Origin: Metallyticus violacea | Lineage: Eukaryota > Arthropoda > Insecta > Mantodea > Metallyticidae | Length of the DNA stretch: 64,000 nt | Direction of reading: 5' to 3' | NCBI GenBank assembly: GCA_030762175.1 | Contig: CM060833.1 | Location: forward strand, 73,768,001-73,832,000 | In this document: piece after piece, positions 12,301-27,300 of the stretch | How positions within the stretch are numbered: the stretch's first letter is position 1 | How the letters are laid out: every line of letters begins with the position of its first letter | Notes under the pieces: model-generated | The model's database searches: none | The model's input: the letters and a program-made list of their open reading frames with translations, nothing else | Told to the model about the DNA's origin: nothing | Translations under genes and position numbers: made by a program

Positions 12301-15300
12301 ATCCGTACCTGATCTGCTAGTTCTAAATCCACATTGTTCCTCACTGGTTTTTACATTAAATAAAATGTTTAATATGGAGGTAATGATCCTTGTATACATT
12401 TTATTTAATAAGCTTATTCTTCTATTTTAATATTTAAAAACTGAAACTTTAGGGGAGTTCTTTTTCTAAAATTACAAACACACACAAAATATTGCTGAAG
12501 TTGGTCTGCTAACAAACGTGAAATTTTAATTGTTATGTTGTGAATTTTATCATGATTTGGTACGGATTATTCAGTTTATTCCCCTGCATTTTTCTCTCCA
12601 GTATTTTAAATTTTGCAGTTTTTGATCTAAATTTGTTAACATATTAATTATTATTCGAAAGTAAATGTATGTAAATGCTGCCTAAAATATGTTGATCTTT
12701 TCATATACCTTCAATTGAACAATATTTGTCTTTCTTATTTACACAAAAGTATTAAGAAAATACTGGAACTGCGATTAACAATTGATAAGCGTTCAAATTG
12801 AGACGTCCTTTGTGTAAGAACAAATGATGAGAAAAACAGCTGAATTCTTTGAGCCTTCGCCAGATTTGTACCTTACGAAACACTTCTCTCTTGGAGCAAT
12901 TATCAATACATGTGTTGTGCTGCAATTTAGCTAGTCATGTGTCATCAAAACACCGCCTTTCCTCTTACTTTCTATACCCTGTTATTCAGTATTGCATCAG
13001 TCCTAGCTAGGACTGAGGAACACAGGCTGCTATGTTTGTTGTACCACCTAATACGGAGACAAAACGTTTTCTCTTTGTTGGCATGTCAAAGGTCATAGGT
13101 TGCTTAATTCTCTTTTGCAATTAATATGGTTAACATTTGAAATGATTAATAATTGCTGTAGCGTTATCTAATATCGGAATATGCTATCGAAAAGAATTTT
13201 TTGTATATTTGATTTTTTTTTTTTTTCAGTATTTATAGAGGATTTCCTTAATTGTATAGTTCGAAATAAAAAAGTAACTGGCGCGACGAAACTTCATAAT
13301 GTCCATTTTAATAGTTACCCTTATTACATAAACTATTAACAATGAACGTCCTATTACGTGTAATGAAAATATAGGTGCATTTACTAAAGGAGCGATCTGT
13401 ATTTTAGCGATATCCGCTTACTATTCTTGAAATGAACTCGGTTGAAATAATTAAATAGGGAAAACATATAAATAATTAAAAACTTAAAAGTACTTAAAAA
13501 GCTGTTTTAACAACTTAAGCTACTATAACTGGGAAACACATATACAATTTTATTTCGGTTTATAAATAAATATCTATACAAATTGTAATGGATGCTGTGC
13601 TGTGCTGTTTTAATAGAGTGTCTCAAGATTTTATTCAGAAAAGCGATTTGCATAGTTGTGAACTCAAATGCGGAAAATAGGATGAGTTTGTCATCTCAAT
13701 AAAGAAAGTAAATCATAACTTTAAACGATTGACTATTGATATCACTTTGTTTTCCTGTATAAAGTTTGCAAACTAAAACCTCAAAACATATTATTGAAAA
13801 CTATTCTTCTGTTTGATATACTTCCTAGTTGTTTATTTGTTGATATTATTAGTTTTGCGCGTTTAATGCAATAAATGAGAACATTGATACAATGCAATAT
13901 TAAGGAATAAGGTAAAATATGTTAATTGCCTCTTCTAGGAGCGACTGCTGCATCCGATACCTCCATATCTGCTTTGAACAAATATTTCCTTTATCATCTG
14001 CAACGCTGTAGAAACTGGCAACCATAAGAACAGATCCTGCAGCTTCAGGTTTATAAGTGTTTATTCACGAAATATAAAAATAAATTTATTATAGCTACAT
14101 ACTTGCGGATGGTCAACAACAAAAAGATAAAAGGAGGTAACTCAGATGTATCAGAGAAAGAAGGAGAAAAATGACGACAGCATTTGAATAAAAGAAGAAA
14201 ATTGTAATTTAAATGTCTATGCATATTTCGTAACTTGAAGACCACAAACGCACAGTAAGCACTTAGCAATTTCAGTAGCAAATGACAAATGACAAATGAA
14301 ATGACAAAGAAACTGCAAGGAGTGGAAGAATCCAAATGAATCCGAGAATATAAAATTAAATTTTCTGTGTCGCTGTTGTTAATTCCGTGCTAATATGAAT
14401 TAACTAATTAATGAAGCCACTTTTGTCCAATTCAAGGTTAGGGCCTCCGCAAGCTCATCGATTTCTCATATGGTGAGCTAGCCCATATAAGCTATTGTCC
14501 CTATGAGTTCATGTTTCTTATTTCACAAGTTTAACAACAATTTAACTAGAAGGTTTAAGTGCTGAGTCTATTAAGTTTTTGTATCATAAGTTTGGTATCA
14601 CTTTCACTATTTACTTCAGTTGTCTTCTTTATGCAGCTCTGTTGCTGGACTCATCCAGGTATTATTGTCCCGTGCTACACTGGTCCAGTGTATCCCGGCT
14701 GCTTTCCTGAAGAAGTCTGTCCACCTCATTCTCGGTCTACCTCTTCCTCTCCTACCGATACATAGATCCCATGTAGTAGCTATATATCCCCATCTGCTGT
14801 TTGGTAGCCTTGCTACATGGTCAGCCCATTTTCTTTAGGCTGTTTGCACGTTGAATCACGTCGTTTAGTCCCGACATCTTTCTTAATTTCTCAGATGGCA
14901 TTTTATCCATGAGGGATATCCAATACTTTCCGCTACATTATACGTTGGAGATGCTAATATTATTCTTTTCCACTTCTGTTAGGCTACAAGTTCCACGTCC
15001 ATATAATAGTGTTGGGAATATGCATGAGTCCAGCAGGTCTAGCTTCAGTTTTCGGGTGAAAGTATTGTCCATCAGTATGAACAATGCTAATATATATTGC
15101 ATTTAATGGGTTGTTGAAAATGTACCGTTACATATAGTCTACAGCTGAGAAAGACGTTTCCATTTCCGTAGATTTAGAATCTCATTTGTAAAAACTGCAT
15201 ACTTCGCTTTCGTTAGAGTTTTGAAAAATCATACACTCACTTGAATGTTTATTGAATTATCTGACTTATTTTAGAATTTGCCCATTGGACACAGCATGCC

Positions 15301-18300
15301 TTATAATAAAAAGGAAATAAAGAATATATAGTGACTTGAGCGAAATTGAAGAAAATATTGAATAGTATAAAATCTCAAAGTTACATAAAATCTTTCATCC
15401 ACAATTATGCTCTCTAAAGATCATGAATTATTTTGTGACGGTTCTTACAGTCATCTTATATTTTTATGCTTAGTATTCTACCAATGAATAATACATGCAA
15501 TAACTACCATGCGTTTAGTAGTTGTACTAATGTACAACTAATGATGTACTTTTTATTATAATTGGTATGAAGCTGTGTATCATGTTATCACACTTTCTGA
15601 TTTAAGAATAGCTTGAAACTATTTCTGTTTCTCATTACCACAGATCTGTACCATGTTAATTTACTTTATTTGGGTAAAATGTTTACATGCAGTACTTTCG
15701 GCGTCCAGTAACAGTAATGCAGTGAACACGAACTTTTGCTGTAACTATTTATGAACTAAAATTCCATGATTATATATTTCGTTTTTGCAAATATATTGCT
15801 GAACCCTGCCTGCCTTAATAGACTATTGCTATTAGCAAGTCCTTAAGAATCCACGTATCACTCGCAACAAGACTTTGCCATAGAACATAATTCCAATATT
15901 TCTATAGATGGAATTAAAAAGGTATTCTATTAGAGAAGTTATTAGTGCCAACAATTAGCCCCTTAGGTTCCCAAGCCTCGACTACATTTGGGGTAAATGA
16001 AGAGTTATTCGTAGTTATAAAACATGCACACATGTTCTGCATTATTTAAGTTAGAAGATTGACTCTATTTCACAACTAAATCTACAAGAAGTTCCTTAAA
16101 TGTGTAGTTTATAATTATTTAATAAATAACTATGTTTGGAGCAATACTGCTTCTACACAGTGACCGCAATTGGCAACTGGCTCGCCCAAAGCACACACGC
16201 AGTTAACGATTCTATGCATGAATCGTTCTGTATAGTCAACTTAAGTTCAATTGTCATGTATTAAAACAAAGATTCCGCTTTATACAGTCTTTAACTTCAC
16301 CTTATAGAAACTTTTAACATTGCCATCCTTTCTTATTTTAGACAACACATTAGATTTCACATTTTCCATCTTTTCCATGGGCGTTCTAGATTTCTTTCTC
16401 ATATTGGCATGTAGAGCTTATATGCGAGTCTTGGTAAACTGATAAAATGTTCCATTCTAAAATTTTCAATACCTTCAAAAAATAAATGAAAACCTACGTT
16501 CCATGATTATGGTTTTATAAGATTTAAAATGAGATTCTTTATTAGTTTTGCTTCTTATTTTATTTTAATGTAGTAATCAGTCTATTGAATTTTATTTCAG
16601 CTGCATTGTATAATAAATGACAAATCACAACCAAGATAACTTATTTTGGATACATATTCAGTCATTTTACGTGTTAATTTAATTTATTTACTGCTAATCG
16701 AAGCTTATCTGCATACTCTTGGATCACAATCTGGACTTTAGCACATATTTATTTATAAATTATTTAATTTAATCCAGAATTCACACTTTCCATTCCCTTA
16801 GCTTTTCGTCAGGATAAAGGATAACATTGTGGGCGACAAATCGTATTCCTGTCTTACACTAGATAATATTCGTATAATATATTTTATTACAATTATAAGA
16901 AAATTTTCCTTTTTAAAAAATGAACCATTTTTTCAGCCCACTTCGCAAATAGTTTATTCGAAATAATGAAAGCTAAACGAATTTCCAAATTAAAGTTGTG
17001 TTTCTTAGCAATTATTTGTTTCAAAATGAATACCAGTTGATTTTCCTTCCTTGTAGATATTCTCTTCTAATAGATTAGAATGTGTTTTATTCCTTAGTTT
17101 TTCTTTAATAATGTTTAATAAGTAGCTTGGACACGCTGGCAAATACACCTGTACCTATCTCCCTATAATATGAACAGTAGTTTCTATTTCATTTCTTTAA
17201 AATGGCAGTACACGAGTTGCTTTCAAGGAGTGCAGATTTTTATTATCTTTTCAGTATTTATGTACCTCCCTATACATACAGTATACTCATATTTAAAAAG
17301 GTCCATACAAATTCCATCTGATCCTCAGCTTCGTAATTTTTAAGGATTGTTTTAATTTCACGAGATACAAGAAAGGTATACGTATGGGACCACGCTTCTT
17401 TACTATTGCACAAAATTCTAGTATCATCAATCAAGTATGCACTAATTGAAAAAAATCATTCTTTTAGACCAAATCTTCAGCAAAATATGTATACAGTTCA
17501 CCTAAGCAACAAAAGTATATTTTGAAAAAAAAAATATTTACGAAAAATGCAACGCATCTACAAGACTACAATCCAAGAAGCATAGGGCGACCAATTAAAA
17601 AGAGAATTATTTCATTAAATTTCCGCTTTTCATGCTACTGCCATTTCTATTTTTTTCATGACTGATTTCCTACTTAAATATTTTTTTTTCATTTCGTGTT
17701 TCTTAGTAAATACAAATCACAGAATATGAGTGCATTAAGTAACAGTTATTATGCACTTAGGGCATAAATTAGATGTTAAATGTTAAAATTTAACATGCCA
17801 TTAAATTGTTTTACAATTCACATTAACAAAAAATCTGTTTCATCAACCAATGTTAACTTTAACAACGCATTAAACTTCGTGTTAAGTTAACATCACCTTT
17901 TCCTTGTGTTAAAAACTTAACAACTGGTAACGTTCGAAAATGGCAGTCGTAAACACAGCTGCAGATGTCGAAATTTTATATTTGGATATATTAATGTCAT
18001 TCATAACTGAGAAAGGACTTAAAGATGTAATTACTTTGAAATTTTCAAGCAAAAGAACAATTTTTACAAAGGTAAAGAATGTGAAAAACAGTCGATGTAG
18101 GATTGTAGATGAAATACGAGAGAAGTTTAAACACCTTTGTGCCTCTGCTCTGTTTAATATTCCTTGCATGAACCGTATATATTAATTATTCTATGTAAAC
18201 AAAGGTACATCGGAGTGTGTTCAGAAATCTTTCGGTTCGCTTTCTCGATCCGTGCAGTTTGCACTACTCGGGAACCTTAACAACATATTAACTAACATTA

Positions 18301-21300
18301 TACTAGAAAAGCTTGGTGGAACGCAGGAGTCTTAACATATTATTAAAATATTAACACAATGTTAACTAATAAAACATTAGCACGTTTTTAACATCTGTTG
18401 ATGAAACCGGCCCCCAATTGTGTTACTGATCTGCAATTGTAGAAGTATGTACATTACATCATTGGTGCAAGGCACACACTGGTTGTTTACAATGCTGCAA
18501 TAGGTAGTCCGCCAGTCTTCGACATGTCACGCATTTGCTCTAAGTACATCAAACGCTGTGAGCAAAGACAGTCACGTAGTCACGAGCTATGTATGCCCAA
18601 GCATGGATTGCGGCTTTTTAACATGCTTTCATGCTTTAAAAGGAATTGTGTAAAATCAAAGCTTAAGATGTCCTGAAGAACTTTTGTTTAAATGATAAAT
18701 TATATAACTATATTTAATATTATGAAAAATAATTAAAAATAGAGAACATTTCTTAGGTATATCAAGGCTTCCAGAGACTTAAATGATTTAAGAAACAAAA
18801 GGGGGGGGGGATTTCGCGAAATATATAATATGTACATAACTTTAAAATATACGCAACATGTGATTCATCGCAGTTAAATCTTGTGTAGGTATGTGTGTAA
18901 ATATATGGTGTACGTGCGAGCTAGTTTGTAAATCGCTTGGAAGTACTCACAAGTTTCTGTATCTATCTATATGAGTGTCAAGAAACAAAGATTAAGGAAT
19001 GTCAGAGACGATATTTCATGCCAAGAGTTGGTGTGATTACTGATGATGATAAGATGATCAGATTTCTGCGATTTTTTCTGTGGCGTATATAGAGAAAAAT
19101 ACTGTTTATTAATCATCGAAATTTCTAAGCACTAAAACCGGAATAAAGTTATGTTGGTATTAGACTGTACGCAACAGGAGGAGGGTACAGTAGTTCACGA
19201 GCTACAAACCACCTTCTCTTACACCTGTCAATAATCAGTTCTTGTTTACCTTCCAGACGTTGGCTCATAGTCTGTGTTTAAGTGTACTTAACTTGATTCT
19301 AAGTGCTTAAGAATCTCAATGCCTACAGATTACAAAATACTGAGCATTTGCTTGAATAGATTGTTTTGTTTTTAAAGGTAATTTCTTCATATTAAATTTC
19401 TTAGATATAGCAAAGGTGTTGCATCGGTAAAACAAATCACAATGTTAAAAATATCAGAGAAAACGCTGAAAAGTATTGAAAATCCATTCCTCTTACACTC
19501 TGAAAAATAATGAATGAGATTTTGTTGTCCTTGGATCTATGTATGTGACAACATTTAACTTTAAAGCAAACTCAGGAATTCCAAACTCCTGAATATATCC
19601 TTCATGAACATTATTTTTTAGCAAATGAACATATAAAGGAAGCAGTTATGCTGGAGGAGTTATGCCTTTTCAGATCGCTGGAAAAAGTACATAACTGTCT
19701 AAACTGAACAGTGATCGCCTTTAATTGTACCTGCGTAAACAAGAATATCATAGCTTATTCTGGGCGACACTAAAACAATTATATAAACTTTAGTGTGTGC
19801 ATACCGTTAAAACTGTAAATTTTAAAACGATTACCCCCTATCTAACTCACCAATGTGGCAGAGTGTTGTGTCTCAAGAACAAAATTGAAATTATACGTGA
19901 AGGAGATTTTCTGTAGGGACAGAACTCGAGGTTAACTGGTGTGTGTCCTTGGAACCAACGTCAACAGCTAGAAGTCGTCACGCAACATAATCTAAACTGA
20001 AACATTTCGCTCACGTTCCTCAATGAAACCTTCATTACATATGCTTAACAAGAGTATGCTGTCAGTTCGCGTCACACATTCAAAACATGGCAAAAGGACA
20101 ATAACTGGACTACACTAGGTTTTCATAGACAATTGTGCAACTAAAGAAATGTCAATATATTCAGACGATTTCTGTAACCTCAATCTTTGCAATAACCGAT
20201 AACTAAGGGATAGACAGCGGAAAAACACGAATTTTCAAATTTTACATAATAAATCGTGGAGTACAAGGAAATATAATTTTTATATTTTCACTTGTAGGAG
20301 TTCAATTTCATTTCTCACTCTTTATAATGTTTCATAAAGTATTTTTTTTTATTTTGAACTAATGTTAATGCTTATTCATACTTTTAAATTTTATTTTTGA
20401 AGAATTATTTCAAGTGTTCTGGCAAGGTTATTATTTTCAAGATTTTATTATTCATTCTTCAGTATATAAACCAGCATTTGTGAAAACGTAATGCTGTTTC
20501 GGTTCCGACTCGTTTTTGAATCATCCTATTCACTAGTTGCATTGTTAGTGCTCTGTAAGATCGATCCTTTCTTGTGTTTTTCCGGCTTGCCTGTGAGGTT
20601 CTGATATATTATGTCTCATGGACAATATTTTTTAAATGTCATGCACAGGTCAAAACATGTATTTCAAGTTTTATTTTTTTAAAGTTTCTTTCTGCATTAT
20701 TTAAAAATATAACCAGAAATATCAATTTCATTCCTTAAAGTGGGGGAAAAATGCTCTAGAAAAAAATTATTTTTAAAAATAAATAGCAAATATGATGGTA
20801 GAACGGGCCATACTTCAATTATAAACAATCCTACAAATGCCGCAGTACATCCTGGTGATTGGTAAACAAATAATACCGGAATTCATATATACTACAGATC
20901 ATTTCGCATCCTGCAGCTTCCTGCGTTATTTAGACACGATGCCAAAGAAACAGAGAGATTGTGTTTCAAGTACTACACACTGCAGAGAAAATCGTCATAT
21001 GCAATTATTGTAATAGGGAGATGAGTGAATTAATTATTTGCTACTAAAAGAAAGTTATTCCACCAGAAAATAAATACACATTACCAATATGCAAATATTT
21101 TGTGCCAGAAAATTACGTCGTCATAATTTAAATATTTTTTAATTTGCAAAAAAAAAGAAAAAAGAAAAAAGAAAGAAAAGAAAAAAAGAAAAGAAAAGAA
21201 AAAAAAAAGAGGATTTCCACAATTCCTAAATAAAAACTGTTTTGTTAAGAAAATTATATTCTTGTATAAAATGCATGCGCTTATAAAGGCGTTAGTAAAA

Positions 21301-24300
21301 TTATGTGATTAAGAATGGCATCTATAAATTGTAGTTACTTAATGGATTAACTGCGGCCCTAAGTTGTACAAGTTCGTACATGTTATAATTGTATTTAACT
21401 GCCACGGGTGGCCGAGGTCGTTAAGGCGCGGACTTGTGAGCGGGAGGTCTGGGGTTCGAATCCCGCCAGGACTACCCTCCCTGGCTGAGGGTTTTCCAAG
21501 TTTCCCTCAGTCCTCATAAGTGGAAATGCCGGAGAGGTACCCTAAACGTAAGCCTCTTCCGTAAAAAAAAAGTCCTTTCCCAATAAATAATTCCGTTTCA
21601 TGTATCATCAGTGTCCACCGCCTGTGGTGCCTCAGTAGTAAAAACGGGCGTTAAACACTATTAAAAAATAGTATTTGAACTTAAAATAGTATTACGAGTA
21701 ATGTAAATTTGTATATTTTTTTAAAAAATTCATTAAGTAATCTGCATACAGAAAATTTCAACTACTGAAACACACTAAATTGCGTTGGAGGAAAAAGTTA
21801 AAAAAGAAATCATAATAACAACTGATGAAGTTCTTTCACTGTCGAACAAAATAAATTTTCCGGCATGCTTTGTGATGCTATATCGGCAAATATATCACTT
21901 ACAAGCTTTATAAAATGAATAACTGGGCAACTTGTTCTAGAAAAATAGCACAATCTAAGTAAACTTAAAAGTTGTGTTCAGAAAGTACTAAAATTCCGAT
22001 GATACTGTTATTAAGGATGCCTTAAATACATGCATCAGAGTTGGTAAAATAATGTCAATAATTTTGTTTAAAAGAATGCCGCTGATCTTTTCTATTCTTG
22101 TAGCTAATCGCAGAAACTGCTGAAGGCGTCGAATTGTTAAAAGATGAAACGAAAGCAATCCAAGACCCCCTTTTGATATTCTTCACTCAACAGCATTTTG
22201 TGCGTATCATATTTTCCAATGTAGGATGTCAACGAAATACTCTCAGAGCACCGAGGAGTTCCGGCATTCATCGGTCCATCCAGGAACCAAGAGGAGTCTA
22301 GGGGGGTGGGAATAGCTTGTTCTGCGGCAGAAATGATGAGGTGCTCGTCGATGGTGCAGATATAAATAAAAGCTCTCATATCTGGGAATTAAGTTGAGTA
22401 GTAATAGGAAAAACAGAAAAGAGCTGCACTGGCGAAGGGAAAATGGCCATGACAGCAATAAGACAATGTTTAAATAGGATGGCAGTAATGGAAGTGTTTG
22501 AAAGGCTTTATTCTGCCTAAGTTGACTTACGGTGGATTTATGAAGGGGAAATTTGGGGTATAGAGGAGGCATAGTGTAATATAGATTTAATACTAAGAAT
22601 TTTCTATAAATTAGTTTTGGGAGTTCTCAATAATACTACAAATGCAGGAGCGTTGATAGAGTTAGGAACGGTAAGTGTCAGAGGGTTAATAATGGAGAAA
22701 GTATTGAAATACTTATTTAGAGTTCAAGAGCTAGTGGACACTGAAATTGTAAAAATATTCCTGAAATATCAAGGGGGAAAAATGGGTATAATGACTAATA
22801 CCCAGTTTTATAAAATTAGAGAACAGTTATTTAGGAATGGGTTTGGGGATTTTGGGGTTAAATTTGGATATTTTAGAAGAGGTTGCTGCAGGAAAGTGAG
22901 ATCAAGAATGGAATATGTGGATAGACAAGTTTTATTTGCCCAGATTAGAGATAAAAGCCCACTATTTTATTATAAGGAATTAAAAGATGATACAGAAAAG
23001 GAGAAGTATATTTTAATTTGTAAGAAAAATGAAAGAGAAAGGTTAGCATGGTTTCCATTTAAGTGTTTGGAAATTTAGGAGAATGAGGGAAGATGTTATT
23101 GCAGCAATGTGTACCATCTATGGGGAGAAGGAAGATTAAATTCATATATCTTTCAATGTAAAGCCACAAATGTTTGGAGGGAAAGTTTAATTAGCAAGAA
23201 ATGGTTAATGAGAAATAAAGGAATTGTATTGAGAAATATCTTTGAAGATCGTGAGCAGATACCTAAATTAGGGGAGTTTTTATGGAAGGTAAATATGAAA
23301 TGGAAATAGTCAAATGAAATATATGTAACGTAGAAAATCTTAAATGATAAAGAAATACCTGCATAATTGTGGAAAATGTCATTAGTCTCGGAACGGTTGT
23401 GAGTGAAATTATATTAAATTTATTGAATTATTGAGCTTAAAAATTAGAAATTGCTCTATAAAGTGAACAAATTTAGCATTATAGTTGGTATTTAAGAAAT
23501 AAATGAATTATCAGTTTGTAAGGGTTGCAGTTAGCTGATAAAATAATTGGTACAGGTAGAGTAAGTGAAAATTTTATTTTAGTGCCTTGGTTGGGTCGCA
23601 GTCTGGAGTTGTTTTAGGTTGCTGCTGATGAACCGGGGACTGGTAACCGACGTATTCAATGTGGAAATGTTGTATTTTGTTTAACTACCTAGAATTTAAG
23701 TAAAGATGTTAGTATATGTATCAACAATTATAATTGTGAGGGGTTACACCTAAAGATAGTTGGAAGCTCTGTTGTAGTTTGTATTTAAAATATTTAGCAC
23801 TTTATAAAATTCAAATTTCATTAGTACATGTTTGAAAAATGAAAGAATTAGAAGTTTGTAGAGACTGTAGCTAGCTGATAAAATAATGGTATAGATAGAA
23901 TAATTGAAATATTTTATTTTAGTGTCCTGTGTTGGGTCGGAGCCTGGTCCCCGTGAATTTCAGTAGGCTACTGCTGATGAACCGGGGACTGGGGCTGGTG
24001 CAATCAGGGTGAAACTTTTTTAGTTTATTTAATTATTTAGAATTTAGATAAAGGGTTGGACAAAATGATTATTGCATTAAAATTTCTGTAATTGTGAGGA
24101 GGTGCGCCTAAAATGCCCTAGGCCAGATAGGTGGGACCCCCTTGTAATTTGTATTTTTCTTGGCACTTTCAATAAGGTACGATATTGATCTGGCACGGAA
24201 AATGATCACTGGAATGTGCATCAGAGAGGTAAAAATAAAGAAGCGGACAGATAGACCTAAATTAGTAGAATCGGAAAGAAAAGTAGGATGACTTGTATTA

Positions 24301-27300
24301 AGTAGAGATATTATGGGGATTCCAAAATTCCGCTATCATGCTACCCCTCGCACACTCCATAGGGCATAGTGGGTGTTAAATTAGAAATGGAGTAGTTAGC
24401 TGGGAGAGAAGAAGACCAAAATCAGTTGCTGCGATGGTAGCAGACGGAGGTAGGTAAGGATTAAAAATAGTAAAACTAAAGCAAGGAAAGCAAACCCAAC
24501 CTGTCAAGGAGACTGTAAAAACAATGGAAATCTCTACAAGTTATCTGAGATATAGATTAAAACTCCGCTATGTTCGAGCGTGCCATCTTTCGGTAGAACG
24601 TCAAAACAGGCCGAAGAGAAACCCCGGAGGATAAGTGAGTCCTGAGGACGAACTTTATCTCCAAATGGAGAGTCAGTGGACAGCACCAAAAACTCTATGT
24701 GCTGGAGTACGGAGTTCACGTCATTCGACAGGATAGTCGTTGTAAATGTAATGTGGAATAGGTAAATAGAGAATGTTCCTTTTTGCTCAGTGCAGGGAAA
24801 TAAACTTTCCCTTCTTTAGATGTATGAGGCTGGTACGAGGGCTCTCTCCAATGAGAACGGTTTACACGTAATTTCGGTTATCCAGGTGACATGGGGCTTC
24901 CAGCTCCTCTAATATTACTGTGTAATATCTGAACTCCTTTAACTCAACTAAATTCCATATTTATTTTAGCCAAATATACATGTACGTGTGTTGGCACAAA
25001 AGATAACTATTAAACATAATATTCTAAATTTTAAAAAGTTTCCAACAAATTAAATACTAGCGTTCACTGATCACATCTGTTTAACATTAACGTCTTAACA
25101 TTATATCAAATTTCTTCTTAACCTCCTAATCGGTTAGTCCTTAAAATTATTCTTTAAGTAACTTGCATTAGAATGTACTTTAACGTACTAGTGGAAATTC
25201 AAGTTATCTGTGCATAAAAGAAACATATTTACAAATTTAAATGAAAGTGAGTCCTACAGTTTCTTTATAAATCCGTTAATATTTAACGTTTAACGTTAGT
25301 TTAATTGTTTTTATTTGTCAAATACAGCATGGGTTCAAGAAACATCTGTACGGACCCAAGAGTGGCAGTGCACCATTTTTTTCAAATGAGAAAACTTTTC
25401 CCATGGATATTCGCTACGTTCTTGAACAACTTGTTGCGATCTATTCTTTAAGCATCTTTTGTCGTTAACAGCTACAGCCTTGGAGCTATTTTTGTCGATT
25501 TCTTTAAGTTTATGAATAATTTTTTGTGGTTTTTATGGTTTTTTTTTATCTACTCAGTCGTAGCATCAAGTAGCTTTAGATATCCGTTATTTTAGGATGG
25601 TACAACATTAAAAGTGAGTAGCTTTGTCAGATATACCAACAGATATCACTAGAACGTTCAAGATGGGTAATTTTATATTTTGGGTTCGATTAACTTGTTA
25701 GACATCTCTCCCATATTCTAATGGAAAAAACGTCGCTACCCTGGAAGAAAAGTGTTGAGGTGTGTATTCATAAAATGAAGCTTTTAAGCTATAGCAATTT
25801 CACATAATTTCCTCATCCAAAGAGACCGCCGCGGTCGTTAAGACGTGGACTCGTGAGCGGGAGGTCTGGGGTTCGAATCCCGCCAGGACCATCCTCCCTG
25901 ACTAAGGTTTTTTCCAGATTTTCCTTAGTCCTCATAACTGGCAAATGCCGGGGAGGTACGCAACAATTAGGCCTGGAACGTTTCCTTCCTTAAAAAGGCA
26001 TTTCCAATATATAATTTCATCTCATGTATACCAGTGTTCACCGCCTGTGGTGCCTCAGTAGTAAAAACGGGCGTTAAACACCATTCAAAAATCAGACAAG
26101 AGATACTGTTTCTAGCAATGAGAAATCCTTGATTAAATCCATTAGGGAATTCATCTGTAGTGACATCGTTTATGGAGGACTGAAAGGAAAATTTTGAATA
26201 GGCATGCCAAAGTAACCGGCATCCTCAGTAGAAGGAAAGCATTTCAATATTTAACAATATTGGATTCTTGTACTACTACTACTAATATTTTGGGTAATTG
26301 TTTCAGCAGCATCGTCTTCGGCAAGAGCACAGTCTCATCTGCTTTCGACAATCAAGAACTCTTGCCTACCCAAGCTGATCTGCGAGCTGAACGCAACTCC
26401 CCATAAGGAACGTCTCACAGAGTCCGAGAAGTCCTTGCTTTCTCTAATTAGGTAAGCGCTCAGTGACAGCCTTGCTAAGGTACACACAATTTGTAAAGTT
26501 TATAAGCAAACAAAGTCAGCAAACATGAAATCTGCAGAAGCGAAGAGCATAGCTTCTGTTAATCTTCTTGCCAACTTTGGATGACATCATAGGAAGGCTG
26601 TTCGAAGCTATCTCAATAATTGCAAAACGAAACGTACATCGAAATTATTTTGAATTCTTAATAGAGATTGATCCATCGCGTTTCTAAGCCACAGAAATTT
26701 ATTGGGATCAACTCTTAAAAAGCGTTGATGTTTTCCTTTTGGCATGCCTGGATCACTCCAGAGAATTAAAGGGCGAGACACACCAGAATTTTACTGCGTA
26801 ATATCTCGACTTCGCGATCTGATCAGAAACACCCAAAATAAAACACGGCCTCGAACGGAATCCAAACTTTGAGTTCTTCACCAGTCGTCACAACCTATTT
26901 TTGCAAAACTAATTTTGAGAACATTAATTTCCTTCTCTCCAATGCATTTTCGTTAGTATAAATGAAAAAGGCAATGCCTAATACTCATAACCCACCAGCT
27001 GCATGTTCTTGTTTCAACACATCACATCTTATGTACCCACAGTGGACCTCTTCACTTCTGCAAATAAGCTTACCTACATACCTTACAAAATACATTTATT
27101 ACTTACAGAACATAGAAGGTTCGTCCTCATTGTTATGTGCATAAAGAAGCTCTTTGGTTATGGATCTCAACAAAATCGCAAGATGATTCGTGATGTTATA
27201 CTGTATGATAAGGCAGAACTGCGGGTGCTGTATACAACAGCGAATATCCTGCAACATTTCCGCTAGACGCTCTTGATCATTCTCTTTACTCCAAATCTCG

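Noticed and set aside
22137..22379. 80-residue - strand ORF with a possible upstream CAG acceptor
   Set aside because: No donor, no recognisable similarity and adjacent to a LINE relic. It is antisense to the host gene.
22617..23078. 153-residue ORF, the longest in the window
   Set aside because: It is the intact middle of a decayed LINE ORF2 C-terminus that continues, with stops, on both sides. It is not a host gene.
26194..26406. 70-residue + ORF overlapping exon 2
   Set aside because: It uses a different frame from the exon that joins in phase with exons 1 and 3, and it ends inside the exon.
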